Shown here: positions 35,211 to 43,124 of the stretch, piece after piece
Layout of the letters: each line of letters opens with the position of its first letter
Numbering within the stretch: the stretch's first letter is position 1
Assembly: GCA_965261645.1 (NCBI GenBank)
Contig: CBDHDJ010000004.1
Location: forward strand, 930,001 to 994,000
Length of the DNA: 64,000 bases
Reading direction: 5' to 3'
Source of the DNA: CBDHDJ01 sp965261645
GTDB lineage: Bacteria; Pseudomonadota; Alphaproteobacteria; SHVV01
Position numbers and translations under genes: made by a program
Notes under the pieces: generated by a model
Seen by the model: the letters and a program-made list of their open reading frames with translations, nothing else
What the model was told of the DNA's origin: nothing
The model's database searches: none

Positions 35211-37532
35211 ATGAAATTTGGGGTGGGCCAAGCCGTCACGCGCATCGAGGATCAGCGCTTTCTTACCGGAACCGGGCAGTATACCGATGACGTGAACCTG
35301 CCCAACCAAGCTCACGCCTTCATCCTCCGGTCACCGCACGCTCATGCGGAGATCGCGCGCCTCGACGTCGAGGCGGCCCGGGCGGCCCCCGGTGTGCTTG
35401 GCGTACTCACCAACGAGGACGCGAAGGCCGATGGTCTTGGCCTGTTGCCCTGCGGCGTCACGCCCAAGAACCGGGATGGATCGCCCTGCTACGTTCCGCC
35501 CCACCCGGTACTCGCTGAGGGCCGGGTGCGCTTCGTCGGCGAAGAGATCGCCGCGGTCATTGCCGAAACCCTGGATCAGGCCCGCGATGCCGCGGAATTG
35601 ATCGCCATCGATTACGGCGTGCTTCCCGCCGCGATCGGTACCGAGCGCGCGATCCAAAAAGACACGCCACGCGTGCGGGACGATGCGCCCGACAACGTCT
35701 ATCTCGATTGGGAAATCGGCGATGAGAAGGCCACCGAGGACGCGTTTGCCAAGGCGGCACGCGTGGTCACCCTCGATGTGCTCAACGGCCGCATCGTCGT
35801 CAACGCGATCGAGCCGCGCGCCGCCGTCGGCGCCTACGACGACGCCGGAAACTACACCCTCTATGCCCAGACCCAGGGCTCCCACGCCCTGCGCGACACG
35901 GCAGCGGATATCATCTTTCATGCGCCGCGGGATAATTTCCGGGTGGTGACGCCCGACGTGGGCGGGGGCTTCGGCATGAAGGCGTCGCTTTATACCGAGT
36001 ATGTCATCGTGATGTGGGCGGCCGAGAAGATCGGCCGGCCGGTGAAATGGACGGGCGACCGGTCGAGCGCGTTCCTGAGCGATTCGCACGGCCGTGACAA
36101 GATCACCCGGGCCGAACTCGCGCTCGACGAGAACAACAAGACCATCGGGCTCAGGATGGACACCCTGTCAAATTTGGGCGCTTATCTCACCGATTACGGC
36201 CCGGGCACCGCGACCTCGGCGGGTGGTGGCCTCAGGACCGGTGTCTACGCGATTCCCGCAGCCTATGCCCGAGTGAGAGCGGTGATGACCAACTCGGTCC
36301 CGGTCAATGCCTATCGCGGCGTCGGCGCTGCGGAGTGCTGCTATTTCATCGAAAGGCTGATCGACACGGCGGCGCGCGAGGTGGGCATGGACCCGGCTGC
36401 GTTCCGGCTCTTGAATTACATCCCCGCCGAGGCGATGCCCTATGAAACCCAGATGGCGCATACCTACGACAGCGGCAATTTCGCACAAGCGACCGAGGAG
36501 GCCCAGCGCATTGCCGGGTGGTCGAGCATTGCCGAACGGCGCGCGGAGGCCCAGGCGCGCGGCAAGCTGCGCGGCATCGGCATGGCGTACTATATCGAAG
36601 CGCGCGCCGGCCCCGCGGCCGGGCCTGATAACGCCGTACTGCGCATCGAGCCCGATGATCGTGTCACTTTGCTGATCGGCGGCAAGTCGACGGGCCAGGG
36701 CCACGAAACCGCTTACGCGCAGCTGATCACCGACTTTCTGGGCGTCCCCTTCGAGTCCATCACGGTGCACGAGGGCGATACCAACGATCTTCCCGAAGGC
36801 GGTGTCACCGGCGGTTCACGCTCGATGGTCGTGGGAGGTGGCGCTATTCGTGGGGCCGCCGACGATATCATCGAGCAGGGCCGCGCGGTCGCAGCCGAGC
36901 GGCTCGAGGCCGCGCCCAGCGATATCGAGTTCAGTGAGGGCCAGTTCACCGTCGCCGGGACCGACCGCCGGGTGAGCCTGTTCGAAGCCGCCGTGGCGAT
37001 TCGCGAGGCCACGGGCAGTGGCGTTGCGCCGCTCTCCGGCGCCGGCGAATACGTGCCTGAATCCAACACCTATCCCAATGGCTGTCATATCTGCGAGGTC
37101 GAAATCGATCCTGGCACCGGCGCCCTCGACATCATCGCGTTCACGGTGGTCGACGATTTCGGCACCGTCGTGAATCCGCTCCTATTGGCCGGCCAGGTCC
37201 ATGGCGGCGTGGCCCAGGGCGTCGGCCAGGCCGCGATGGAGCAGACCGTTTATGACCGCGAATCGGGCCAGCTTCTCACCGGCACCTTCATGGACTACGC
37301 CATACCGCATGCCATGGATTTACCCGACATCTCATCGAGCTGGAAGGGCGTGCCGTGCCGCAACAACGCGTTCGGCATCAAGGGCGCGGGCGAGGCCGGC
37401 GCGGTCGGTTCCACGCCCGCGGTGATCAACGCCGTGATCGATGCGCTCTCGGAGGTTGGCGTGAACCATTTCGACATGCCGGCGACGCCGGACCGCATAT
37501 GGCGGGCGATTCGCGAGGCGCAAGGCCGGTAA
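35211..37532 (+). CDS. Molybdenum hydroxylase large subunit, xanthine dehydrogenase/CoxL form II type (copy 2)
   Basis: 773 residues, the same length as copy 1 and collinear with it, with GGGAGAGG before ATG 35211 and a 27 bp spacer. Motifs: TPDVGGGFGMKASLYTEY, VNAYRGVGAAECCYFIERL, GGKSTGQGHETAYAQL, and GIKGAGEAGAVG with the catalytic Glu. The YPNGCHICEVE segment is the same in both copies. The pair looks like a tandem duplication that has since diverged. Two large subunits in a row without the small and medium subunits is unusual. They could share one set of partners and split two substrates, or form a heteromer. Confidence 0.9.
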   Translation: MKFGVGQAVTRIEDQRFLTGTGQYTDDVNLPNQAHAFILRSPHAHAEIARLDVEAARAAPGVLGVLTNEDAKADGLGLLPCGVTPKNRDGSPCYVPPHPVLAEGRVRFVGEEIAAVIAETLDQARDAAELIAIDYGVLPAAIGTERAIQKDTPRVRDDAPDNVYLDWEIGDEKATEDAFAKAARVVTLDVLNGRIVVNAIEPRAAVGAYDDAGNYTLYAQTQGSHALRDTAADIIFHAPRDNFRVVTPDVGGGFGMKASLYTEYVIVMWAAEKIGRPVKWTGDRSSAFLSDSHGRDKITRAELALDENNKTIGLRMDTLSNLGAYLTDYGPGTATSAGGGLRTGVYAIPAAYARVRAVMTNSVPVNAYRGVGAAECCYFIERLIDTAAREVGMDPAAFRLLNYIPAEAMPYETQMAHTYDSGNFAQATEEAQRIAGWSSIAERRAEAQARGKLRGIGMAYYIEARAGPAAGPDNAVLRIEPDDRVTLLIGGKSTGQGHETAYAQLITDFLGVPFESITVHEGDTNDLPEGGVTGGSRSMVVGGGAIRGAADDIIEQGRAVAAERLEAAPSDIEFSEGQFTVAGTDRRVSLFEAAVAIREATGSGVAPLSGAGEYVPESNTYPNGCHICEVEIDPGTGALDIIAFTVVDDFGTVVNPLLLAGQVHGGVAQGVGQAAMEQTVYDRESGQLLTGTFMDYAIPHAMDLPDISSSWKGVPCRNNAFGIKGAGEAGAVGSTPAVINAVIDALSEVGVNHFDMPATPDRIWRAIREAQGR

Positions 37533-38152
37533 TGCCGGATCGCGAGGTGGCGGTGGACGATGATCGCTTCGCCCGCGCCATCGCCGCCTTCGATGCCGCC
37601 AACGCCGAGGACCCCCATACCATCACTGAGGGCGGCGAGAGGGCGCCGAAGGAGCTTGTCTACGCCCGGCAGATGACGGCATGGCTCGATCGGCTCGCGC
37701 CCGAAGCCGCGGAGGCCCTCAAGCTCGCCGCGCGTTGCCAGCATATCCACCGCTGGACGATTCCACGGGACGACTACCCCAAGGATCGCACCGGCTATTT
37801 GCGCTGGCGCACCGATCTCAAGAACTTTCACGCCGATCTCGCGGCTGAGATCCTGGCGGACCTCGGCTACGACAAGGCCACCATCGCCCGGGTCAAGGCG
37901 CTGTTGCGCAAGCACCGGCTCAAGCAGGATTCGGAAGCGCAACTGCTCGAGGACGTGGTTTGCCTAGTGTTCCTGGAGAATTACTTTCTCGACTTTTCCC
38001 GCCAGCACGATGACGCCAAGGTTATCAACATCGTGCGCAAGACCTGGGACAAGATGTCACCGGCGGGCCATGAGGCGGCGCTCGCGCTCGACTTGCCGCC
38101 CGAGGCGCAGAAGCTCGTCGCGGCCGCGCTGACCGGGGATGACGCAGAATAG
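37532..38152 (+). CDS. DUF4202 family protein
   Basis: 206 residues. The ATG overlaps the previous stop by one base (TAATG), so it is coupled to the second molybdenum hydroxylase gene. The sequence is helical, with APKELVYARQMTAWLDRLAP, ARCQHIHRWTIPRDDYPKDR, GYLRWRTDLKNFHADLAAEI, LLEDVVCLVFLENYFLDF and VRKTWDKMSPAGHEAALAL. The His and Asp residues in HIHRW, RDDYP, HADL and the later LEDVVCLVFLE resemble an HD-type metal site, though no reaction is known for DUF4202. Tight coupling to a molybdoenzyme gene suggests a supporting role, but this is inference. Confidence 0.8.
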   Translation: MPDREVAVDDDRFARAIAAFDAANAEDPHTITEGGERAPKELVYARQMTAWLDRLAPEAAEALKLAARCQHIHRWTIPRDDYPKDRTGYLRWRTDLKNFHADLAAEILADLGYDKATIARVKALLRKHRLKQDSEAQLLEDVVCLVFLENYFLDFSRQHDDAKVINIVRKTWDKMSPAGHEAALALDLPPEAQKLVAAALTGDDAE

Positions 38153-38172
38153 CTTTTGGGAGGTCGATCACC

Positions 38173-38574
38173 ATGACGCTCAAGAAGACCAGCGCCCAGT
38201 TGTGCGCGGAGGCGGAAGCCGAGATCGAGACCTGGCCCGTCGAAAAGGCGATCAAGAACCTCGACAAAAGCGACACCGTGTTCGTCGACATCCGCGATCC
38301 GCGCGAGCTGTGGCGCGACGGAACCGTCCCGCATGCGCTCCACGCGCCGCGTGGCATGCTCGAGTTCTGGGTCGATCCCGAAAGCCCCTACGCCAAGGAG
38401 ATCTTCCAGTCCGGCAAGCGCTTCGTGTTCTTTTGCGGCGGCGGCATGCGCTCGGCACTGGCGACGAAGACCGTCCAGGACATGGGACTGGCCCCGGTCT
38501 GCCACATCCAGGGCGGCTTCGAGGCGTGGCGCCAGAAGGGCGGGCCGATCGAGGAGCGCGAGCCGGAGAAATAA
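38173..38574 (+). CDS. Rhodanese-like domain protein
   Basis: 133 residues, a single rhodanese domain. Typical parts are VFVDIRDPRELWRDGTVPHA, LHAPRGMLEFWVDPESP, and the active-site loop FFCGGGMRSALAT with the sulfur-carrying Cys at about residue 88. It is 20 bp after the DUF4202 gene on the same strand and has a GGGAGG upstream, so it belongs to the same operon. Rhodaneses carry persulfide sulfur. The final sulfuration of the molybdenum cofactor in xanthine oxidase-type enzymes needs a sulfur donor (XdhC/NifS in known systems). A link here is plausible but untested. Confidence 0.88.
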   Translation: MTLKKTSAQLCAEAEAEIETWPVEKAIKNLDKSDTVFVDIRDPRELWRDGTVPHALHAPRGMLEFWVDPESPYAKEIFQSGKRFVFFCGGGMRSALATKTVQDMGLAPVCHIQGGFEAWRQKGGPIEEREPEK

Positions 38575-38584
38575 GGCCGCGCCC

Positions 38585-39598
38585 TCACATCTCGATACAG
38601 ACCTTGCCGACGTGTTCTCCCGAGGCGAGGTGCTCATAGGCCGCCCGAACCTCGGCCAGCGGAAAGACCTTGTCGACGACCGGTTTGAGGCGGGCCTGCG
38701 CCATCGCCTTCAGCATCGCTTCCAAGCCCGCGCGCGCGCCCACGGTCACGCCCTGCAGACGGACATTGCGTGAGCCGATGAGCGGGATCAGTAGATCGTA
38801 ACTCGGGCCGGAGACGACCCCGATCACGCTGATCGTGCCGCCCGGCCTGACGGCGCGCAGCGATTGTTTGAGGCTGGCCGCACCGCCGATATCAACGACA
38901 TGATCCACGCCGCGCCCGCCGGTCAGCTCGCGCGCCGTCTGCCCCCATTCATCATCGGTCCGGTAATTGATCAGGTGATCCGCACCAAGCTCGGCGAGGC
39001 GGGCCAGTTTGCCGTCGCGGGACGATGTCGCAATGACCTCGGCGCCCGCGAGTTTTGCGAACTGAACCGCAAACAGGGACACACCGCCCGTGCCCTGCGT
39101 CAGCACCACCTCGCCCGGCGCCACGTGACCCAGCGTGACGATCGCGCTCCACGCGGTCAACCCGGCGCAGGGCAGGGCCGCCGCTTCGATCGGGGTCAGG
39201 TCGGGCGGCATCAGCACCAGGCCCTGCTCGCCGAAGACCTTCAGCTCGGCGAGCACCCCATCCCATTTGCGCCCCATGTCGCTGTCGAGCTTGTCCTCGC
39301 TCGCCTCGCCGGCGATCCAGCGCTGGAAGAAGCAGGTGAGGACCCGGTCGCCAACGGCAAAGCGCGTGACGCCGGGCCCCATAGCGACGACGTCACCCGC
39401 CGCATCGCTCACAGGTATGAGATCGGCGGTGCGTTGCCGCGAGCCGTAACCGCCCCTGAGCACCACGAGATCGCGATAGTTGAGCGATGCCGTGGGGATG
39501 CGCACCAGCACCTCGTGGGGACCCGGTGCGGGCTCGGGCCGCTCGGCAAGGGTCAGCGACTCGACGCCGCCGGTGTCCTTGAGGAGAACCACCCTCAT
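38585..39598 (-). CDS. Zinc-free MDR alcohol dehydrogenase/quinone oxidoreductase-like protein
   Basis: 337 residues of the medium-chain dehydrogenase/reductase superfamily: N-terminal GroES-like domain (SLNYRDLVVLRGGYGSRQ; DAAGDVVAMGPGVTRFAVGD), then a Rossmann fold (VVLTQGTGGVSLFAVQFAKL, HLINYRTDDEWG, GRGVDHVVDIGGAASLKQSL). The catalytic zinc ligands of alcohol dehydrogenases (GHE) and the structural Cys lobe are missing, so it is a zinc-independent NAD(P)H reductase of the YogA/QOR type. It is the last gene of a minus-strand run that starts with the aldolase, 9 bp after the amidase gene. Confidence 0.9.
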   Translation of the reverse strand: MRVVLLKDTGGVESLTLAERPEPAPGPHEVLVRIPTASLNYRDLVVLRGGYGSRQRTADLIPVSDAAGDVVAMGPGVTRFAVGDRVLTCFFQRWIAGEASEDKLDSDMGRKWDGVLAELKVFGEQGLVLMPPDLTPIEAAALPCAGLTAWSAIVTLGHVAPGEVVLTQGTGGVSLFAVQFAKLAGAEVIATSSRDGKLARLAELGADHLINYRTDDEWGQTARELTGGRGVDHVVDIGGAASLKQSLRAVRPGGTISVIGVVSGPSYDLLIPLIGSRNVRLQGVTVGARAGLEAMLKAMAQARLKPVVDKVFPLAEVRAAYEHLASGEHVGKVCIEM

Positions 39599-39607
39599 TA
39601 CGGCGCC

Positions 39608-40966
39608 TCAAATAGGAATCGCGTAATCGATGGCAAGGCTGAGGACCCTTTCGAGACGCTGGGCGAAGTCCACCAGCGCGGCATCGGCGTTGGCGCGCGC
39701 GATGATCTGTACGCTCGCGCCCACGCCCGGGCCGCAGGCGATGACGGGCAGCGACGCCACGGGGGTGCCAACGTGATCGAACAAAAACGTGTAGCGAATT
39801 AGCGCGTTCAGAACCGCCATGTCGCGCCCGCCGATAACGACCGACCCGGCATCGCGCTCGGGCGCCGTCACCGGCAAGGTGGGCGCGAGAATGAAATCCA
39901 CATTTCTGAACTGATCCGCCACCCGCTCTGTGACCTCGGCCCGCCGCCGCCACGCCCGGACATACTCGTGGGCGGGCAGCTCTTCGCCTTTCTCCAGCAG
40001 ACGCCGCGGCAGCGGCGGATACTCGGCCAACCGGTCGCCGAACGCCGCCAGGTGATAGGCCGCCGCTTCGCCGCGAAAGATCGTGATGTGCATGTCGAAG
40101 ACATCATCCGGATGGGGCAGCGCGATCTCGCGGAGCTCGGCGCCGAGCTCGCGGCAAGCCGCCAGCGCGCTCACCATGGCCGCGCGGCCCTCCTCGCCGG
40201 CGTCGGCATAGAAGCCCGGATCGTGCCCCACCGTAAACGCGCCCTTGCGCTTGCGTTTTGCGGTTCGGGCGAAGGCGGGATCGAGCACCCCTTGGACGAG
40301 CGCGATGTCGGAAACGCGCCGCGCCAACGGGCCGACATGATCGAGCGACCAGGCGAGCGGGCGAATGCCGTCCATCGGCAAGCGCCCCGGGCTCGGCATG
40401 AGGCCCGCGATCTGGCAACACGCGGCGGGGATGCGGATGCTGCCGCCGGTGTCGGTGCCGAGCGCGGCGTAGCCGAGGCCCGCCGCGACCGCCGCGGCCG
40501 AGCCACCCGAGGAGCCACCGACCGTGAGGCCCGGCGCCTGCGGATGGGTGACGGCCGGCGTGCGCACGTCGAACGCGCCTGAATCGGTCGCCGCGACACC
40601 GAGAATGACGGCGCCTGCGCTGCGCAGACGGCGGACCACCGCGGCGTCCTTGTCGGGACGGTAGTCGGCGAGGAACGAAAGCCCGGCGGCGCACACGGCC
40701 GGCGTCGTATCGATCAGGTCCTTGACGACAAAGGGCACGCCGGCGAGCGGGCCGAGCGGCTTTTGCTCCGAGCGGCGCTTGTCGACGGCGTCCGCTTCCC
40801 TGCGCGCGGTCTCCACGAGAACATCGGTCAGCGCACCGATGCGCGGGTTTACCGCTTCCGTGCGGGTGAGCACGGCGTCCACCAGCTCGCGCGCCGACAG
40901 GGCCCCCGTTTGCAGCGCCCGCACGGTGCCGGCGAGCGATTCGAAAGGGAGCGCGGGCACCGCCAT
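39608..40966 (-). CDS. Amidase signature family protein
   Basis: 452 residues with the Ser-Ser-Lys triad of the amidase signature family: Lys in GVPFVVKDLIDTTP (about residue 82), cis-Ser in GTDTGGSIRIPAA, and nucleophile Ser in VGGSSGGSAAAVAAGLGYA. It hydrolyses carboxamides to acid and ammonia. It sits 29 bp after the aldolase and 9 bp before the oxidoreductase gene, so the three are probably one transcript. The isochorismatase-like hydrolase encoded divergently may act in the same route, since both classes cleave C-N bonds. The substrate is unknown. Confidence 0.92.
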   Translation of the reverse strand: MAVPALPFESLAGTVRALQTGALSARELVDAVLTRTEAVNPRIGALTDVLVETARREADAVDKRRSEQKPLGPLAGVPFVVKDLIDTTPAVCAAGLSFLADYRPDKDAAVVRRLRSAGAVILGVAATDSGAFDVRTPAVTHPQAPGLTVGGSSGGSAAAVAAGLGYAALGTDTGGSIRIPAACCQIAGLMPSPGRLPMDGIRPLAWSLDHVGPLARRVSDIALVQGVLDPAFARTAKRKRKGAFTVGHDPGFYADAGEEGRAAMVSALAACRELGAELREIALPHPDDVFDMHITIFRGEAAAYHLAAFGDRLAEYPPLPRRLLEKGEELPAHEYVRAWRRRAEVTERVADQFRNVDFILAPTLPVTAPERDAGSVVIGGRDMAVLNALIRYTFLFDHVGTPVASLPVIACGPGVGASVQIIARANADAALVDFAQRLERVLSLAIDYAIPI

Positions 40967-40995
40967 GGCGTCTCAACCGCCGGGCGTCTCTCGCC

Positions 40996-41751
40996 TCAAC
41001 GGGGAATCCCTTCGAGCGCGGCCGCGGCCATCGCCTGGATCATGAGCACATCGTAACCCAGCGCCAAGAACCGGTATCCCCGTTCGAGCTTGGCCGCCTT
41101 GTCCTCCGGGCTCGCCGCGAGGCCGCCGAGCGCCACGTCGCTGGCCAGGATCTTGTCCTCGGCCTCGGCCGTGGCGGCCAGCACGTCGGGATGATCGCGC
41201 TGACCCGGCACGCCGAGGTTGTAGGAGAGGTCCATCGGCGCGATGGATGCGACATCGATACCCGGCACGGCCAGGATCTCCTCGAGGTTGGCGATCGCCT
41301 CGGGCGTCTCGATGAGGATGGCGTTCAGCATCTCGTCATTGGCCTCGGCCATGTAGTCGGGCATCGAGCGGCCCCAGCGCGTCGGTGCATAGAACGGGCC
41401 CCAGCCGCGCTCGCCGACCGGCGGGTAGCGCAGCGCCTTGACCGTCGCCTCGGCCTGCGCAGCCTTCGAGATCATCGGGAACATGATGCCGTAGGCGCCG
41501 GCGTCCAGCACCGGCTTTGCCACCCACGGCTCCTCGCACGGAAGCCGCACGAGCGGGCGGCACGGTGTTCCGGCCGTCGCCGCGATCAGGGCATGCGCCG
41601 ACGCGATATCGATCGGCCCATGCTCCATGTCGATGATCAGCCAATCCGCGCCCGTACCGGCCAGGATCTGCGCAAACGGAACGCTCGGCATCGAGACGAC
41701 AAAGCCGGCGCACACCTGGCCTTGGCGCACACGCTCCCTCAGTGACGTCAT
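40996..41751 (-). CDS. HpcH/HpaI family class II aldolase
   Basis: 251 residues from ATG 41751 (MTSLRERVRQGQVCAGFVVS), with GGGGGAGCC before it. Conserved parts are ADWLIIDMEHGPIDIASAHA (metal/base region), AGAYGIMFPMISKAAQAEA, and NAILIETPEAIANLEEILAV (metal-binding Glu) with IDVASIAPMDLSYNLG. The family cleaves 2-keto-3-deoxy or 4-hydroxy-2-oxo acids to pyruvate (or a relative) and an aldehyde using a divalent metal. It is the first gene of the minus-strand set and divergent from the isochorismatase-like gene across a spacer of about 107 bp. Confidence 0.9.
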   Translation of the reverse strand: MTSLRERVRQGQVCAGFVVSMPSVPFAQILAGTGADWLIIDMEHGPIDIASAHALIAATAGTPCRPLVRLPCEEPWVAKPVLDAGAYGIMFPMISKAAQAEATVKALRYPPVGERGWGPFYAPTRWGRSMPDYMAEANDEMLNAILIETPEAIANLEEILAVPGIDVASIAPMDLSYNLGVPGQRDHPDVLAATAEAEDKILASDVALGGLAASPEDKAAKLERGYRFLALGYDVLMIQAMAAAALEGIPR

Positions 41752-41858
41752 GGCTCCCCCTTTCACTCTCGTCGCCGCAGACAGTCAGTCTCGTCTATGG
41801 GATGATACACGGAAGACGCTCTAGCGTCTGAGCTCACGATCACCGGGGGAGGCAGGCC

Positions 41859-42596
41859 ATGAGCGAGCGCATCTGGGACAAATACCTGAGCGAGCGGGAC
41901 CAGCAGGTCCTGGCAGAAGGCGGGTTCTGGCAACGCTCCGGCTTCGGCCACCGGCCGGCGCTCCTGGTCATCGATGTCAATTACAACTTTGTCGGCGACA
42001 AGCCCGAGCCCATTCTCGAATCGATCAAGCGCTGGCCGCTCTCATGCGGCGAGGAGGGTTGGGCCGGCGTTGCCGTCATCCGGCGGCTGATGGCCGCCGC
42101 CCGCACCAAGCGCCTGCCGATCATTTTCACCACCGGCGATTTCCGTGCGGACATCTTCGATTACGGCGGCTGGCTGCGTAAACAGAGCCGACTCGCGGAG
42201 AACCCGGAACAGCTGATCAAGGGGGATGAGATCCTCGCCGAGATCGCGCCCGAGCCCCAGGACATCGTGGTCAAGAAACAAAAGGCGAGCGCGTTCAACG
42301 GCACCCCGCTGGTGAGCTACCTGATCGACCTCAAGATCGACACCCTGCTCATCACTGGCACGACGACAGCCGGTTGCGTCTACGCCAGCGTGATCGATGC
42401 GGCGAGCCACAATTATCTCTGCACCGTCGTGGAGGACGCCTGCATCGATCGCGCCGAGGCTTCGCACGCCATGGCGCTCTGCGACATGAACTCGCGCTAT
42501 GCCGACGTCATCTCGAGCGGCGAGGTGCTGCGCTACATCGAGTCCCTGCCCGCAGGGCTGTTCGAGCTGCCGTCCGGCGCGGTCGCCAATCTGTGA
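41859..42596 (+). CDS. Isochorismatase family cysteine hydrolase (N-carbamoylsarcosine amidase-like)
   Basis: 245 residues from ATG 41859 with GGGGAGGCAGGCC upstream. The catalytic triad is visible: Asp in RPALLVIDVNYNFVGD, Lys in DIVVKKQKASAFNGTPL, and Cys in LLITGTTTAGCVYASVIDAA. The longer N-terminus (about 25 residues before the core) and the TTTAGC motif fit N-carbamoylsarcosine amidase or biuret/ureidoacrylate hydrolase relatives rather than isochorismatase proper. It probably hydrolyses a C-N bond. Its position beside the amidase and aldolase genes suggests one nitrogen-compound route. Confidence 0.9.
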   Translation: MSERIWDKYLSERDQQVLAEGGFWQRSGFGHRPALLVIDVNYNFVGDKPEPILESIKRWPLSCGEEGWAGVAVIRRLMAAARTKRLPIIFTTGDFRADIFDYGGWLRKQSRLAENPEQLIKGDEILAEIAPEPQDIVVKKQKASAFNGTPLVSYLIDLKIDTLLITGTTTAGCVYASVIDAASHNYLCTVVEDACIDRAEASHAMALCDMNSRYADVISSGEVLRYIESLPAGLFELPSGAVANL

Positions 42597-42610
42597 GGGC
42601 AGCCCACGCC

Positions 42611-43078
42611 TCAACGCAGGACCTTGCACGCCCCGTGATATTCGACGAGCTCGAAGATAAACCCCTTGTCGGGGCGCAGGACGTGACGCGAGGTCGTGGC
42701 GATAAAGTCATATTCGGTGATGTCCATCTCGATGTGGACGACCGTCGTGTTCACGTAGCCGCGTTCCGAGGATTCGAGGAACGCCACATATTCCGGCGCG
42801 GTCACCAGCGCGACGGACCGCGCGCCAACCTGGCCCACATGGCGTGCCGAGCCCCAGTCGATATCGACTTGGTCGAACACAATCGATCCGTAGCGCCCGC
42901 TCCGGTGAAGTTCGGGATCGATGACCTTCCAAAGTTCCTTGCCCCGCTTTTGGAAGGAACAGGCAACCGAGTCCGATCCGTGAAAGCGGACGAGGACCGG
43001 ATCCATCTCAGCACGGCCAGCGGACGGGGCGGTCAAGCCCAGAGCCGCGACGAGAAGGACAAGCACCCAGCGAGTCAT
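42611..43078 (-). CDS. Secreted protein of unknown function, 155 residues
   Basis: A clear signal peptide (MTRWVLVLLVAALGLTAPSA, GRAE cleavage region) is followed by about 130 residues with no family I recognise. Visible parts are FHGSDSVACSFQKRGKELWK, VIDPELHRSGRYGSIVFDQV and YVNTTVVHIEMDITEYDFIA. Two Cys, one early (about residue 40) and one near the end (GACKVLR), could form a disulfide. It is convergent with the isochorismatase-like gene and about 46 bp downstream of the GMC oxidoreductase gene, with which it could be co-transcribed. No function is proposed. Confidence 0.6.
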   Translation of the reverse strand: MTRWVLVLLVAALGLTAPSAGRAEMDPVLVRFHGSDSVACSFQKRGKELWKVIDPELHRSGRYGSIVFDQVDIDWGSARHVGQVGARSVALVTAPEYVAFLESSERGYVNTTVVHIEMDITEYDFIATTSRHVLRPDKGFIFELVEYHGACKVLR

Positions 43079-43124
43079 GGCGCGCCCATTATGCGGCGGG
43101 ACGCGACATTCGGCACACCGCGCC

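Noticed and set aside
32862..37532. The two molybdenum subunits as true carbon monoxide dehydrogenase CoxL
   Set aside because: The active-site loop is AYRGVGAAE, not AYxCSFR, and coxM and coxS are absent.
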